DNA from: Profundibacter sp033851955
GTDB lineage: Bacteria; Pseudomonadota; Alphaproteobacteria; Rhodobacterales; Rhodobacteraceae
DNA: 64,000 bases
Direction: 5' to 3'
NCBI GenBank assembly: GCA_033851955.1
Contig: JAWSVK010000014.1
Location: 62,001-126,000 of the forward strand
Part shown: in pieces, positions 17,272 through 26,535 of the stretch
Layout: each line of letters opens with the position of its first letter
How positions within the stretch are numbered: the stretch's first letter is position 1
The notes under the pieces: generated by a model
Database searches by the model: none
What the model was told of the DNA's origin: nothing
The model's input: the letters and a program-made list of their open reading frames with translations, nothing else
Made by a program: the position numbers and the translations under genes

Positions 17272-19086
17272 TCACTCGGCTGCTTTTGTTGCGTCATTTT
17301 CTAATATAGGCAGCCGCACCTCAAATACAGCCCCACCGGCAGCGGCGTTGCGCGCCGTTAACCGTCCGCCCAAATCGTTGACGATCCCCGAGGAAATCGC
17401 AAGCCCCAACCCAACCCCGTCGCCAGCCTGCTTTGTGGTGTAAAATGGCTCAAACAGAGAGTCCAAATCCTCAATCCCGACACCATTGTCACGCACACTT
17501 AGGGTGGCTGTGTCACCGGCGGCCAGCAGGATGTCGATCTGCGGATCAGTCGCCGTTTTGGTGGCGTCCAGCGCGTTCCGAAACAGGTTGATTATCACCT
17601 GTTCAATCCGCACCCGATCGCCCAGCACATAGACAGGTTCGCGGGGCAGTGTTTTGGTGATTTCGACGTGGCGCTGCTTGAGCTGTGGCTCCATCATCGA
17701 CAGGGCCGAATTGGCCGCATCCCTCATGTCCACAGGCGCTAACGCATCGCCGCCCTTGCGCGCATAGCTTTTCAACTGCTTGGTGATCGCGCCCATGCGC
17801 TCGATCAAATCATCAATCCGCTGGAACGACGAAACCGCCTCTTCTGGCCGGTTGCGGCGCAGCAACAATCGCGCGCCCGCAAGGTAGGTTTTCATTGCGG
17901 CCAAGGGCTGGTTCAACTCATGCGAAACCGCGGCTGACATTTCGCCCAAAGCGGCGAGTTTCGAGCTTTGCGCCAAGGTCTGCTCGGCCACCTCCAGCTC
18001 TTTTTCGGCCTTCTCACGCTCGGCGACTTCCCGCTGCAAGCGCTGGTTCAACTGGCGAAGATCAGCCGATTCCCGCTGGAAAAATAGCGACTGCACCTGC
18101 GCCTTACGTGACAACAGATAAAACGAAAGCGCCATCAAAATGGCAAAGCCCATAATTTCGAGCGCCAACACCCCGTTCACCTTTTGGCGCACCGAGGTAA
18201 ACGTGGTGAACGACGCCATTTTCCAGCCCTGAAACGGAATGCGAGCCTCTTGGCGCATCACCCCGCCGCTCAGCAGGCTGGCATTGGTCGTCAACGCCAC
18301 CCAATCGGTTGTGGTTTGGATCGCTCGCGCAATGGCCGACGGCACCGAGCGCACCGCCAAAGCATCCTCTTCCTTTAGGCCACGCCAGCTAGGCTCGGTC
18401 GCCAACAAGATTGTGCCCTCGCTGTCGGTGACGATCACCGCGTCCGAAATGCTGGCCCAACGGTTTTCAAATTGCTGCAAATCAACCGCAACCACGATCA
18501 CCCCGATGCTGCTGCCTGCAAACTCCATTTTGCGCGAATAGGAAAATGTAATCGCGCCATTGTCGTCCTTATAGGCCGTGAAAACGGATTTGTTGGACCG
18601 AATAGCGTTTACAAAATAAGGGGTTGGGCGGTGTTGCGATCCGATCTGACTGCGATCAGACGACGCCACGGCGCGCCCCTCGCGGTCAAGCAACAACAGG
18701 GATGACACGCCAATTTCATCCACATATGTAATCAATCGACTGGACGTTTGGGCGTGATCATTAGAGTTCAACGCACCGATCAGGGCCGGATCACGCGCCA
18801 AAAGTTGCGGCACGATCGAGGCGCGTTGCAATTCGCTGGTCAGATTGCCGGAATAGAGCGTCATGCGCACTTCGGCGTGATTGCGGGTGGTTTCGGTGAA
18901 ACGTTCGGTCAGCAGGGCGTTGGTGGACCAGACAACCGCCACCGCAAAAGCAATCAACGCAAAAATCGCGAACCGCACACGCCAAGAATTGCCGCGCTCT
19001 TGGCCGCTGGTTGTTTGGCTGTCTGTTGTGGTCAATTCCCCGCGCATAGGCACAGGGTACGCTTGATCGTGCCCCGCCTCAAGCAT
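17272..19086 (-). CDS. dctB: DctB-type sensor histidine kinase
   Basis: 604 residues; an internal start at 19047 (MRGELTTTDSQ) is possible. One N-terminal membrane helix near 35-50, a periplasmic double-Cache sensor region (GSQHRPTPYFVNAIRSN and TFSYSRKMEF), a second membrane helix near 310-330 (GVLALEIMGFAILMALSFYL), a coiled coil, then the kinase core: H-box MSAAVSHELNQPLAAMKTY, N-box NLFRNALDAT, DNGVGI and GVGLGLAIS. It senses C4-dicarboxylates in the periplasm and phosphorylates DctD. Its start lies 6 bases after the purQ stop, so it may be transcribed with the purine genes. Confidence 0.9.
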   Translation of the reverse strand: MLEAGHDQAYPVPMRGELTTTDSQTTSGQERGNSWRVRFAIFALIAFAVAVVWSTNALLTERFTETTRNHAEVRMTLYSGNLTSELQRASIVPQLLARDPALIGALNSNDHAQTSSRLITYVDEIGVSSLLLLDREGRAVASSDRSQIGSQHRPTPYFVNAIRSNKSVFTAYKDDNGAITFSYSRKMEFAGSSIGVIVVAVDLQQFENRWASISDAVIVTDSEGTILLATEPSWRGLKEEDALAVRSVPSAIARAIQTTTDWVALTTNASLLSGGVMRQEARIPFQGWKMASFTTFTSVRQKVNGVLALEIMGFAILMALSFYLLSRKAQVQSLFFQRESADLRQLNQRLQREVAEREKAEKELEVAEQTLAQSSKLAALGEMSAAVSHELNQPLAAMKTYLAGARLLLRRNRPEEAVSSFQRIDDLIERMGAITKQLKSYARKGGDALAPVDMRDAANSALSMMEPQLKQRHVEITKTLPREPVYVLGDRVRIEQVIINLFRNALDATKTATDPQIDILLAAGDTATLSVRDNGVGIEDLDSLFEPFYTTKQAGDGVGLGLAISSGIVNDLGGRLTARNAAAGGAVFEVRLPILENDATKAAE

Positions 19087-19092
19087 CCGTCG

Positions 19093-19773
19093 CTAAGCGC
19101 CCTCTAATGCGCCAAAAACCGCCCCAACCACTGATTTGAACAGCGCTTTGCCGTCCGTGCCGCCATGGCCAGCATCCGCAGCGCGCTCAGGGTGCGGCAT
19201 CATGCCCAAAACACGTTTGTTTTCGCTAAAAATACCGGCAATATCGCCAACAGACCCGTTCGGATTGTCGCCATAGGTAAAGGCCACACGCCCCTCGCCT
19301 TGCAGGCGTGAAACCGTGTCGGCGTCGGCTGTGTAATTGCCGTCATGATGCGCAATCGGGATCATCAATTCTTGGCCCGTTTGATAGCCGGACGTATAGG
19401 CGCTGTCGGTATTTTGCACCGTTAAGGGTATTGTTTTACAGATATATTTCAGATTGGCGTTGCGCAGCAAAGCGCCGGGTAACAGACCCGTTTCAGCCAG
19501 TATCTGAAAGCCGTTACAAACCCCGTAAACATACCCTCCCGCCTTGGCGTGATCCACCACAGCGCGACAAATCGGCGACTGGGCGGCGATCGCACCACAG
19601 CGCAGATAATCCCCAAAGGAAAACCCGCCCGGCACCCCGATCAAATCCAAACCCTGCGGCAAGGAAGTGTCTTTATGCCAGATCATTGTTACATCGGCGC
19701 CCGCGTCCTGAAACGCGACGGCCAGATCACGGTCACAATTGGACCCCGGAAAGACGACAACCCCAACCTTCAT
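19093..19773 (-). CDS. purQ: Phosphoribosylformylglycinamidine synthase subunit PurQ
   Basis: 226 residues from the ATG giving MKVGVVVFPGSNCDRD; the longer frame to 19830 runs into purS and is rejected. It is a class I glutamine amidotransferase: nucleophile Cys in VYGVCNGFQIL, oxyanion-hole GVPGGFSFGDYLR, and catalytic His/Glu in MMPHPERA. It supplies ammonia to PurL for step four of purine synthesis. The ATG overlaps the last base of the purS stop, and PurS, PurQ and PurL form one complex (PurL not in the window). Confidence 0.96.
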   Translation of the reverse strand: MKVGVVVFPGSNCDRDLAVAFQDAGADVTMIWHKDTSLPQGLDLIGVPGGFSFGDYLRCGAIAAQSPICRAVVDHAKAGGYVYGVCNGFQILAETGLLPGALLRNANLKYICKTIPLTVQNTDSAYTSGYQTGQELMIPIAHHDGNYTADADTVSRLQGEGRVAFTYGDNPNGSVGDIAGIFSENKRVLGMMPHPERAADAGHGGTDGKALFKSVVGAVFGALEGA

Positions 19774-20012
19774 CACAAAATCTCGACTTTGTAGGATTCG
19801 ATCACCATGTTGGCCAACAGCTTCTCGCACATCTCGCCAACCGTTTTCTCGGCCACCACAGCGTCCGTTTCGGCCAAGTCCAGCTCAATCACCTTGCCTT
19901 GGCGAACCGCATTAACACCGTCAAACCCAAGTCCCGTCAGCGCATGATGCACCGCCTTGCCCTGTGGGTCCAAAACACCGTTCTTCAACATCACAGTCAC
20001 ACGTGCTTTCAT
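19773..20012 (-). CDS. purS: Phosphoribosylformylglycinamidine synthase subunit PurS
   Basis: 79 residues, the normal PurS size. It begins MKARVTVMLKNGVLDPQGKA and contains the family segment LTGLGFDGVNAVRQGKVIEL. PurS bridges PurQ and the small PurL. It lies between purC (12-base gap) and purQ (1-base overlap), the usual alphaproteobacterial order. Confidence 0.96.
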   Translation of the reverse strand: MKARVTVMLKNGVLDPQGKAVHHALTGLGFDGVNAVRQGKVIELDLAETDAVVAEKTVGEMCEKLLANMVIESYKVEIL

Positions 20013-20024
20013 GACAAAATTCCC

Positions 20025-20786
20025 TTAGTTTACGAGTGTTGGTTTGCTGGGCTGCGGCGCATTGCTGGGCAAAACCCCCAACCGACGCGCCACTTCAGTA
20101 TAGGCATCCGCAAGATTGCCCAAATCACGGCGAAACACGTCCTTGTCCAGATGCGCGCCGGTTTCGATGTCCCACAGACGACAACTGTCTGGGCTGATCT
20201 CATCAGCAATGATCAGACGCTGGAAATCATCCTCCCAAACCCGGCCAATCTCGATCTTGAAATCCACCAGCTTGATGCCGACTCCCAGCATAACGCCGGA
20301 CATAAAGTCATTCACCCGCAGGGCCAACGCGATGATATCGTCCAGATCGCGTTGCGAGGCCCAGCCAAAGGCGATGATATATTCTTCGGGCACCAGTGGG
20401 TCACCCAAGGCGTCATCCTTGTAGGAAAATTCAACAATCGGACGCGGCAGTTGCGTGCCCTCTTCCATGCCCAACCGCTTGCTGATTGATCCAGCCGCCG
20501 TGTTGCGCACGATCACTTCCAATGGAATGATCTCAACCTTGCGGATCAACTGCTCGCGCATGTTGAGGCGTTTGATGAAATGTGTCGGAATGCCGATCTG
20601 CATCAAACCGTTCATGAAATACTCAGACAGGCGATTGTTCAGCGCACCCTTGCCATCAATCACGTCTTTTTTCTCGGCGTTAAAGGCGGTGGCATCATCC
20701 TTAAAGTATTGCACCAGAGTATCGGGATCCGGACCTTCATACAGGATTTTAGCTTTGCCCTCATAGATCATCTTGCCGCGCGCCAT
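20025..20786 (-). CDS. purC: SAICAR synthetase PurC
   Basis: 253 residues. Signature segments: YEGKAKILYEG at the N-terminus (ATP site), KDDATAFNAEKK, PLEVIVRNTAAGS, and the C-terminal LVDFKIEIGR and IADEISPDSCRLWD. It catalyses ligation of aspartate to CAIR, cytoplasmic, step eight of purine synthesis. First gene of a leftward purC-purS-purQ unit that runs on into dctB-dctD. The start at 20786 faces the divergent zeta-subunit gene across 184 bases that must hold both promoters. Confidence 0.97.
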   Translation of the reverse strand: MARGKMIYEGKAKILYEGPDPDTLVQYFKDDATAFNAEKKDVIDGKGALNNRLSEYFMNGLMQIGIPTHFIKRLNMREQLIRKVEIIPLEVIVRNTAAGSISKRLGMEEGTQLPRPIVEFSYKDDALGDPLVPEEYIIAFGWASQRDLDDIIALALRVNDFMSGVMLGVGIKLVDFKIEIGRVWEDDFQRLIIADEISPDSCRLWDIETGAHLDKDVFRRDLGNLADAYTEVARRLGVLPSNAPQPSKPTLVN

Positions 20787-20970
20787 AATATGTCTCCGAT
20801 CTGGCTTGGCGCAACAGATTGCGCCTGTTGTCCGCGCCTATACGCCATGGTGGGCTTTGCTGCAATCCCGCATAGCGCCTGCATGGCGATAATCTTTGTT
20901 TCCCCCTTGCGATACGCGTCAATCATGGGCATATCTATTGCGAACAATTCACCACCCCAGCGAGGACACC

Positions 20971-21285
20971 ATGACAACATTCAATGACCGCGAAAACGCA
21001 TTTGAAAACAAATACGCCCATGACGCCGACATGCAGTTCAAGGCCAACGCACGCTGCAACAAACTGTTGGGCTATTGGGCGGCTGAAAAGCTGGGCAAAA
21101 CCGGCGATGACGCCGAAGCCTATGCCAAATCAGTCGTGATCTCTGATCTCGAAGAAGCAGGCCATGAGGATGTGATGCGCAAACTGGTCGCTGACATGGA
21201 GGGCGTCGCGGCTGACGCGGAAATTCGCGAAGAAATGGAAAAATGCCGTTCCGAAGCCAAAGCGCAAATTTTTGACGAAGCCTGA
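20971..21285 (+). CDS. F-ATPase inhibitor zeta subunit (DUF1476)
   Basis: 104 residues from an ATG preceded by GAGGAC; an upstream in-frame start at 20896 falls in the purC promoter region. The sequence TTFNDRENAFENKYAHDAD and the rest match DUF1476, shown in Paracoccus denitrificans to be the zeta subunit that inhibits the F1-ATPase by its N-terminal inhibitory segment. The length equals that of the Paracoccus protein within a few residues. It is cytoplasmic and blocks wasteful ATP hydrolysis. It is monocistronic, with a strong terminator at 21324-21357. Confidence 0.92.
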   Translation: MTTFNDRENAFENKYAHDADMQFKANARCNKLLGYWAAEKLGKTGDDAEAYAKSVVISDLEEAGHEDVMRKLVADMEGVAADAEIREEMEKCRSEAKAQIFDEA

Positions 21286-21323
21286 CCGGCTGCGCGACTG
21301 CGCCTCTAAATAACGAAATCGGG

Positions 21324-21357
21324 CGGACGTATCACCATTGATACGTCCGTTTTTTTG
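21324..21357 (+). terminator. Intrinsic terminator after the zeta subunit gene
   Basis: A perfect 10-bp stem CGGACGTATC / GATACGTCCG around the loop ACCATT, followed by eight T residues. It lies 38 bases after the zeta-subunit stop. Confidence 0.95.
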
Positions 21358-21433
21358 TGTCCAAATTTATCTGTTAAGCCTTCGTAAGCCCAAAATACCT
21401 AATGCTTTTTCCAAACCATCTGGGGGTTTGGGA

Positions 21434-23368
21434 ATGGGATTGCGAATGGGACTGACAGATACAGTAAACACGGCTGCTCAAAACGCCACGATACAAAATA
21501 CCACAGCACAGGGTGGCCTGAAACACCACATGCGTAAACACGCACCCCGTCAGGGCCTGATGTTGATGATGGCGGTTGGGTTTGTTGCACTGTTTTATGG
21601 CCGTGTCTCCAGCTTAGAGATGGATGAAATCTGGGGTGGTTTTCGCTCCGTCTCGGCCTTTCAGTGGGGCACGGCCCTGATCGCCACTGCCGTCAGCTTT
21701 TGGGCGGTCGGGCGTTATGACGCCGTTGTGCACCGGATGATCGGCAGCAAAACCGACACTGCGACGGCACATCGGGCTGGGATCGCTGGCATAGCAATCT
21801 CGCAAACCCTTGGCATGGGGGTGTTGACCGGTGCGCTGGTACGTTGGCGGATGTTGCCCGACGCCAGCCTATGGCAATCCACCCGCCTGTCAGCTGCAGT
21901 TGCTGCCAGTTTTTTAGCCGGATGGGCTGTGGTGACAGGCTTGGCGTTGCTGTTGTTTGCACCTGATATGCTGGGCGGGCGCATGGTCGCCGTGCTGCCG
22001 GTTGCTGGCGCATTTGCACTGCTTTTCGCGTCCTTGGTTGGCCCCAAAGTCTGCATCTTTGGCCGGCAAATCAATTGGCCCAGCCTGACCTCGATTTCAT
22101 CAATCTTTTCGCTCGCAATCATCGATACGGTGGCGGCGGCAATCGCGCTTTATGTTCTACTACCCGACACGGCCGCCCTGCCCCTCACCACGCTATATCC
22201 GGCGTTTTTATTGGCGTTGGGGGCGGCGTTGATTTCCGGCACCCCTGGCGGCGTTGGCCCGTTCGAGGTGACATTACTTGCGTTGCTGCCCACCATCGGG
22301 GCTGAACCTATGTTGGGCGCGATTCTGGCCTACCGCGTGGTCTATTACGCCGTGCCAGCCATCTTGGCGGTGGTCATTTTGGCTCGTGGCCCGATGCAGA
22401 ACAACAATCTGGCCCCAAAACTGCATAGCCCATCCGAATTCGAACGACAGAACCTCATTCAAAGCGCCCCATATGCCGAGGCAAACCTACTGCGTCAGGG
22501 CAATAAAATGTTGCTTTCTCATGATATTAGCACCCCGCAGTTGATGGTCTCACCAACACGACAAGCATTGGTGGCTTTGCGTGATCCGCTGCAAGCGGGG
22601 CGCGCTGATAAAGCGGTGCAATCACTGATGATTGCGGCCAAAGGACAATCCAAATTCGCCTGTCTTTATAAATGCACGGCCCGCACTGCACTTCAGGCGC
22701 GACAAAACGGATTTTTCGTATTGCCGATCGCCCGAGAAGCATGGCTGGACCCGCGCAGCTTTACCACAGAGACCTCGAACCACCGTCAATTGCGCCGCAA
22801 ATTGCGCAAAGCAGAAAAGGCGGGCGTCACCACGGTCCAGTTCGACGCACGGGCCAGCACACAGGCCAGCACCCTGCCCTTGCAAGACATGGCGCGCGTG
22901 TCGGCAGATTGGGTCGCACGATCCGGCGGCGAACGCGGCTTTTCGATGGGGCTGTTCACGCCTGAACTCCTGCAATCGCAACGCTGTTATTTGGCCATGC
23001 AAGACGGGCAGTTGCTGGGGTTTATCACGCTCAACACTTGCGATGCGGAATGGTCGCTCGATCTGATGCGCCAAACCGCCGCAGCGCCCGACGGCACAAT
23101 GCACGCCCTGCTGTCCCATGCCTTAAAGGACGCGAGCGACCGCGCACTGCCACGGCTGTCACTGGCCTCTGTTCCGTTTGAACACGAGCACAAATCCCTG
23201 AACAAATGGGTCGAAGCCGCCAGCGGGTCGGCGGGATTAAAACAGTTCAAATCGGCCTTCGCGCCGAACTGGCAAACGCTCTATATGGCGACCCCGAACC
23301 GGTTGCAATTTGTCATAGCCGCCGTTGACATCGCCCGCGAAATCACAGGAAAAGTTAGCCCCAAATAG
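21434..23368 (+). CDS. MprF-like flippase / aminoacyl-transferase (DUF2156)
   Basis: 644 residues from the ATG at 21434; the in-frame start at 21338 lies in the preceding terminator. The N-terminal half (to about 350) is a multi-helix membrane domain with the ALISGTPGGVGPFEVTLLAL motif of the lysylphosphatidylglycerol synthase TM family. The C-terminal half is a DUF2156/GNAT-like domain (NHRQLRRKLRKAEKAGV, ARSGGERGFSMG, LGFITLNT). MprF proteins attach an amino acid to phosphatidylglycerol and flip it, lowering surface charge and giving resistance to cationic peptides. Whether this copy uses Lys, Ala or another donor cannot be told. It may instead modify another lipid. Confidence 0.8.
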   Translation: MGLRMGLTDTVNTAAQNATIQNTTAQGGLKHHMRKHAPRQGLMLMMAVGFVALFYGRVSSLEMDEIWGGFRSVSAFQWGTALIATAVSFWAVGRYDAVVHRMIGSKTDTATAHRAGIAGIAISQTLGMGVLTGALVRWRMLPDASLWQSTRLSAAVAASFLAGWAVVTGLALLLFAPDMLGGRMVAVLPVAGAFALLFASLVGPKVCIFGRQINWPSLTSISSIFSLAIIDTVAAAIALYVLLPDTAALPLTTLYPAFLLALGAALISGTPGGVGPFEVTLLALLPTIGAEPMLGAILAYRVVYYAVPAILAVVILARGPMQNNNLAPKLHSPSEFERQNLIQSAPYAEANLLRQGNKMLLSHDISTPQLMVSPTRQALVALRDPLQAGRADKAVQSLMIAAKGQSKFACLYKCTARTALQARQNGFFVLPIAREAWLDPRSFTTETSNHRQLRRKLRKAEKAGVTTVQFDARASTQASTLPLQDMARVSADWVARSGGERGFSMGLFTPELLQSQRCYLAMQDGQLLGFITLNTCDAEWSLDLMRQTAAAPDGTMHALLSHALKDASDRALPRLSLASVPFEHEHKSLNKWVEAASGSAGLKQFKSAFAPNWQTLYMATPNRLQFVIAAVDIAREITGKVSPK

Positions 23369-23476
23369 CCCCTTTTGCACATCACTCATGATCTTTATGA
23401 TGAATATATATTTGCACATATCCGCGTCGCGTGGCATTGCATCCACAAACCACGCAATCGCACGAAAGAATTGACC

Positions 23477-24484
23477 ATGACCGATGCACTGACCCGTATG
23501 CTCAACGACCGCGACTGGATTTTGGCGGATGGGGCCACTGGCACCACTTTATTCAACATGGGTCTTAGCTCAGGCGACGCGCCTGAATTGTGGAATGTGG
23601 ACGAGCCTGACAAAATCCGTGCCCTTTATAGTGGGGCCGTTAATGCGGGCAGTGATCTGTTTTTGACCAACAGCTTTGGCGGCAACGCATCACGCCTAAA
23701 ACTACACGGCGCCGAAAAACGCGCCCGTGAATTGTCGCGCATCTCGGCTGAGCTTGGCCGCGAAATCGCCGATGCGGCTGGACGGCCCGTGATTGTGGCC
23801 GGATCCGTTGGCCCAACCGGCGAAATCATGGCCCCCTTGGGCGAACTCACCCATGAATTGGCTGTTGAAATATTCCACGAGCAAGCCGAGGGCCTAAAAG
23901 AAGGCGGCGCCGACGTTTTGTGGTGCGAAACCATTTCCGCCCCCGAAGAATACATCGCCGCCGCCGAAGCCTTTGCGCTTGCCGACATGCCGTGGTGCGG
24001 CACGATGAGCTTTGACACGGCTGGGCGCACCATGATGGGCGTGACCTCGGCCGCGATGGTTGCGATGGTTGAAAAGATCAAAAACCCACCGCTGGCCTTT
24101 GGTGCCAATTGCGGGGTTGGAGCCTCTGATCTACTGCGCACGATCCTTGGATTTGCGGCAGCCGGCCCAGAAATTCCGATCATTTCCAAAGGCAACGCGG
24201 GCATCCCCAAATTCCACGATGGCCACATCCACTATGATGGCACGCCTGAATTGATGGGCAAATATGCTTGTCTGGCTTATGACTGCGGCGCCAAGATAAT
24301 TGGCGGTTGCTGTGGCACCACGCCCGAACATTTGGTCGCCATGCGCGCCGCCCTTGAGGCCCACACACCCGGCCCGCGCCCTTCGCTTGATACAATCGCT
24401 GCGGCCATTGGCGGGTTTTCTTCTGCTTCGGACGGCACCGATGACGCCACACCAGCACCGCGCAAAAACCGTCGCCGCGGCTAG
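23477..24484 (+). CDS. bmt: Homocysteine S-methyltransferase (betaine--homocysteine / split MetH type)
   Basis: 335 residues from MTDALTRMLNDRD; an in-frame ATG at 23375 would add an AT-rich leader and is rejected. It is a (beta/alpha)8 homocysteine methyltransferase domain with DGATGTTLFNMG at the start and the zinc ligands in GANCGVG and GGCCGTTPEH. Annotated in roseobacters as betaine-homocysteine methyltransferase. Its fixed partner here, a corrinoid protein 126 bases downstream, fits the alternative role as the homocysteine half of a split methionine synthase. The leader has a small GCGTGG/CCACGC hairpin at 23429-23455. No SAM or cobalamin riboswitch is visible. Confidence 0.88.
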   Translation: MTDALTRMLNDRDWILADGATGTTLFNMGLSSGDAPELWNVDEPDKIRALYSGAVNAGSDLFLTNSFGGNASRLKLHGAEKRARELSRISAELGREIADAAGRPVIVAGSVGPTGEIMAPLGELTHELAVEIFHEQAEGLKEGGADVLWCETISAPEEYIAAAEAFALADMPWCGTMSFDTAGRTMMGVTSAAMVAMVEKIKNPPLAFGANCGVGASDLLRTILGFAAAGPEIPIISKGNAGIPKFHDGHIHYDGTPELMGKYACLAYDCGAKIIGGCCGTTPEHLVAMRAALEAHTPGPRPSLDTIAAAIGGFSSASDGTDDATPAPRKNRRRG

Positions 24485-24610
24485 GCTTCGCAACAAATAG
24501 GTCGGTGTAAGATCCGCCAATGTCGCTGCTAGGCAACCCGACTTGGCGACAAATACGTAACGATTGCGTAATGAAACACCGCGCACGCGCGCCATTGCAG
24601 GAATTTAATC

Positions 24611-25309
24611 ATGGCCGAAGAACAAGACATCATCCTGTCAGAACTGTCAGACGACGAACTGGTGCTGCAAATGCACGACGACCTTTATGATGGGATGAAG
24701 GAAGAGATCGAAGACGGCGTTAACATTTTGCTGGAACGCAAATGGGCACCCTACCGCGTGCTGACCGAAGCCTTGGTCGCAGGTATGACCATCGTTGGTC
24801 ACGATTTCCGCGATGGCATCTTGTTCGTCCCCGAGGTTTTGTTGGCGGCCAACGCGATGAAGGGCGGCATGAAAATTTTAAAGCCGCTGTTGATCGCATC
24901 GGGTGCCCCGCGCATGGGCAAAATGGTCATTGGCACCGTAAAGGGCGACATCCACGACATCGGCAAGAACCTTGTTTCGATGATGATGGAGGGCGCTGGT
25001 TTTGAGGTGGTCGATCTGGGCATCAACAACCCGGTTGAAAACTATCTTGAGGCCTTGGAAAGAGAAGAGGCCGACATTCTAGGCATGTCCGCTTTGCTGA
25101 CAACCACCATGCCTTATATGAAAGTCGTGATTGACACGATGATCGAAAAAGGCATTCGCGATGACTATATCGTTTTGGTCGGCGGCGCGCCTTTGAACGA
25201 AGAATTTGGCAAGGCCATCGGTGCTGACAGCTACTGTCGTGACGCAGCTGTGGCTGTGGAAACCGCCAAAGATTATATGGCGCGTAAACACAACCAAATG
25301 GCGGGTTGA
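24611..25309 (+). CDS. Corrinoid (B12)-binding methyl-transfer protein
   Basis: 232 residues with the two-domain layout of corrinoid proteins. The cap region is at about 1-95 (LLERKWAPYRVLTEALVAGM, VLLAANAMKGGM). The Rossmann-like B12-binding domain has the signature GDIHDIGKN, in which His115 is the lower axial cobalt ligand, then SALLTTTM and VLVGGAP. It carries a methyl group between a donor methyltransferase and homocysteine. Lying between a homocysteine methyltransferase and a DUF1638 gene, it most likely is the B12 module of a split MetH (inference supported by family context). Confidence 0.92.
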   Translation: MAEEQDIILSELSDDELVLQMHDDLYDGMKEEIEDGVNILLERKWAPYRVLTEALVAGMTIVGHDFRDGILFVPEVLLAANAMKGGMKILKPLLIASGAPRMGKMVIGTVKGDIHDIGKNLVSMMMEGAGFEVVDLGINNPVENYLEALEREEADILGMSALLTTTMPYMKVVIDTMIEKGIRDDYIVLVGGAPLNEEFGKAIGADSYCRDAAVAVETAKDYMARKHNQMAG

Positions 25310-25331
25310 TCCGCCCGATTGGGCACCTGTG

Positions 25332-25970
25332 ATGAAACCGAATGACCAAGATCTAACAGAACACGGCCTGTCCCCTATGGGGGGCAAGGGCCGGATCTTG
25401 CTGCTGGCCTGCGGGGCCTTGGCGCATGAAATTCTGACGTTGATCAAACTCAACAATTGGTCGCATATGACGCTGACTTGCCTGCCAGCAAACCTGCACC
25501 TTTACCCAGATCGCATCCCCGCCGCTGTTGAACAGGCCGTGTTGAAACATCGCGACGGTTATGACGAAATATTCGTGGTTTACGCGGATTGCGGCACCGG
25601 CGGGTTATTGTTGGATATGTGCAATAAACTAGGGGTCAAAATGGTCGAAGGCCCGCATTGTTATTCGTTTTTTGAAGGCAATGATGCATTTGCCAAATCC
25701 TCGGCCGACGAAATCACGTCCTTTTACCTGACCGATTTTCTGGTTCGACAATTCGACGCCTTCGTTTGGAAACCGCTTGGCTTGGCCAAACACCCCGAAC
25801 TGCGTGACATGTACTTCGGCAATTACGAAAAACTGGTCTATCAGGCTCAAACCAACGTGCCAGAGCTGGATGAAAAAGCCCGCGAATGTGCAGCACGGCT
25901 GGGCTTGGCCTATGAACGCCGTTTCACTGGATACGGTGACTTAGAAACGACGCTGAATTCAATTGGCTAG
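25332..25970 (+). CDS. DUF1638 domain protein
   Basis: 212 residues from MKPNDQDLTEHG; the upstream frame to 25206 overlaps the corrinoid gene and is rejected. It begins with GRILLLACGALAHEILTLI and has VVYADCGTGGLLLDMC and the HCYSFFEG segment, the family's conserved cysteine/histidine regions. DUF1638 genes recur beside corrinoid methyltransferase genes, so a role in methyl transfer or in keeping the corrinoid active is likely but not shown. It lies 22 bases after the corrinoid gene, in the same operon. Confidence 0.85.
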   Translation: MKPNDQDLTEHGLSPMGGKGRILLLACGALAHEILTLIKLNNWSHMTLTCLPANLHLYPDRIPAAVEQAVLKHRDGYDEIFVVYADCGTGGLLLDMCNKLGVKMVEGPHCYSFFEGNDAFAKSSADEITSFYLTDFLVRQFDAFVWKPLGLAKHPELRDMYFGNYEKLVYQAQTNVPELDEKARECAARLGLAYERRFTGYGDLETTLNSIG

Positions 25971-25976
25971 GCTGCT

Positions 25977-26405
25977 CTACGCAGCAGATGCCTCACCCGC
26001 AATTTTACGGATCCGTTCAACCATTGCCCGTAATCCGTTGCTGCGTTGGGCTGACAAATGATCGTTCAATTGCAACCGCGCCAATTCGCCGCCCGCATCG
26101 ACCTGCAGCACCTCGGCCACCGTCAGCCCGTCAAACATCGCCACCAACACAGCCACTAAACCGCGTACAATCATCGCGTCGCTGTCGCCGCGAAAATGAA
26201 ACACAGCTCCCTCGCCTGCTCCGTCCAGCCGCGGCACGATCCAAACCTGCGACGCGCAACCTTCAACCTTGGTGGCGGCGACGCGCAAAGCGTCCTCGAG
26301 CGGCACCATCTCTTTGCCCATATCGATCACAAACCGGTACCGGTCTTCCCAGTCTTCCAGAAATTCGAAATCTTCTACGATGGTTTCAAAGGCGCTTGAT
26401 GCCAT
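25977..26405 (-). CDS. sufE: SufE sulfur acceptor protein
   Basis: 142 residues from MASSAFETIVEDF; the extension to 26483 is not conserved in character. The active Cys50 lies in KVEGCASQVW, and the SufE fold is seen in EDWEDRYRFVIDMG, GAVFHFRGDSDAMIVRGL and LSAQRSNGLRAMVERI. It takes persulfide from SufS for Fe-S cluster assembly, in the cytoplasm. No other suf gene is near. It converges on the DUF1638 gene with only six bases between stops. Confidence 0.95.
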   Translation of the reverse strand: MASSAFETIVEDFEFLEDWEDRYRFVIDMGKEMVPLEDALRVAATKVEGCASQVWIVPRLDGAGEGAVFHFRGDSDAMIVRGLVAVLVAMFDGLTVAEVLQVDAGGELARLQLNDHLSAQRSNGLRAMVERIRKIAGEASAA

Positions 26406-26535
26406 TTTTCTGCTCCAGATTATGCCCCTCCCAGATAGTCGGCAGCATTCAAAAGGTCCAGAGCGCATAAACACGGTTTTCAAAGCATCCGCTTTGGGCT
26501 AATTCTGGTGTTGAAAAATCTAGGGGCTGACCGAA

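Noticed and set aside
19308..20489. 393-codon open frame opposite purQ, purS and purC
   Set aside because: Antisense to three certain genes; Arg/His/Gln-rich low-complexity translation typical of a shadow frame in GC-rich DNA.
23369..23476. Possible SAM riboswitch ahead of the homocysteine methyltransferase gene
   Set aside because: Only a weak 6-bp hairpin is seen; none of the SAM-II, SAM-V or SAM/SAH cores I know can be placed.
24485..24610. Possible cobalamin riboswitch before the corrinoid gene
   Set aside because: The region is too short and lacks the B12-box core GCCACTG.
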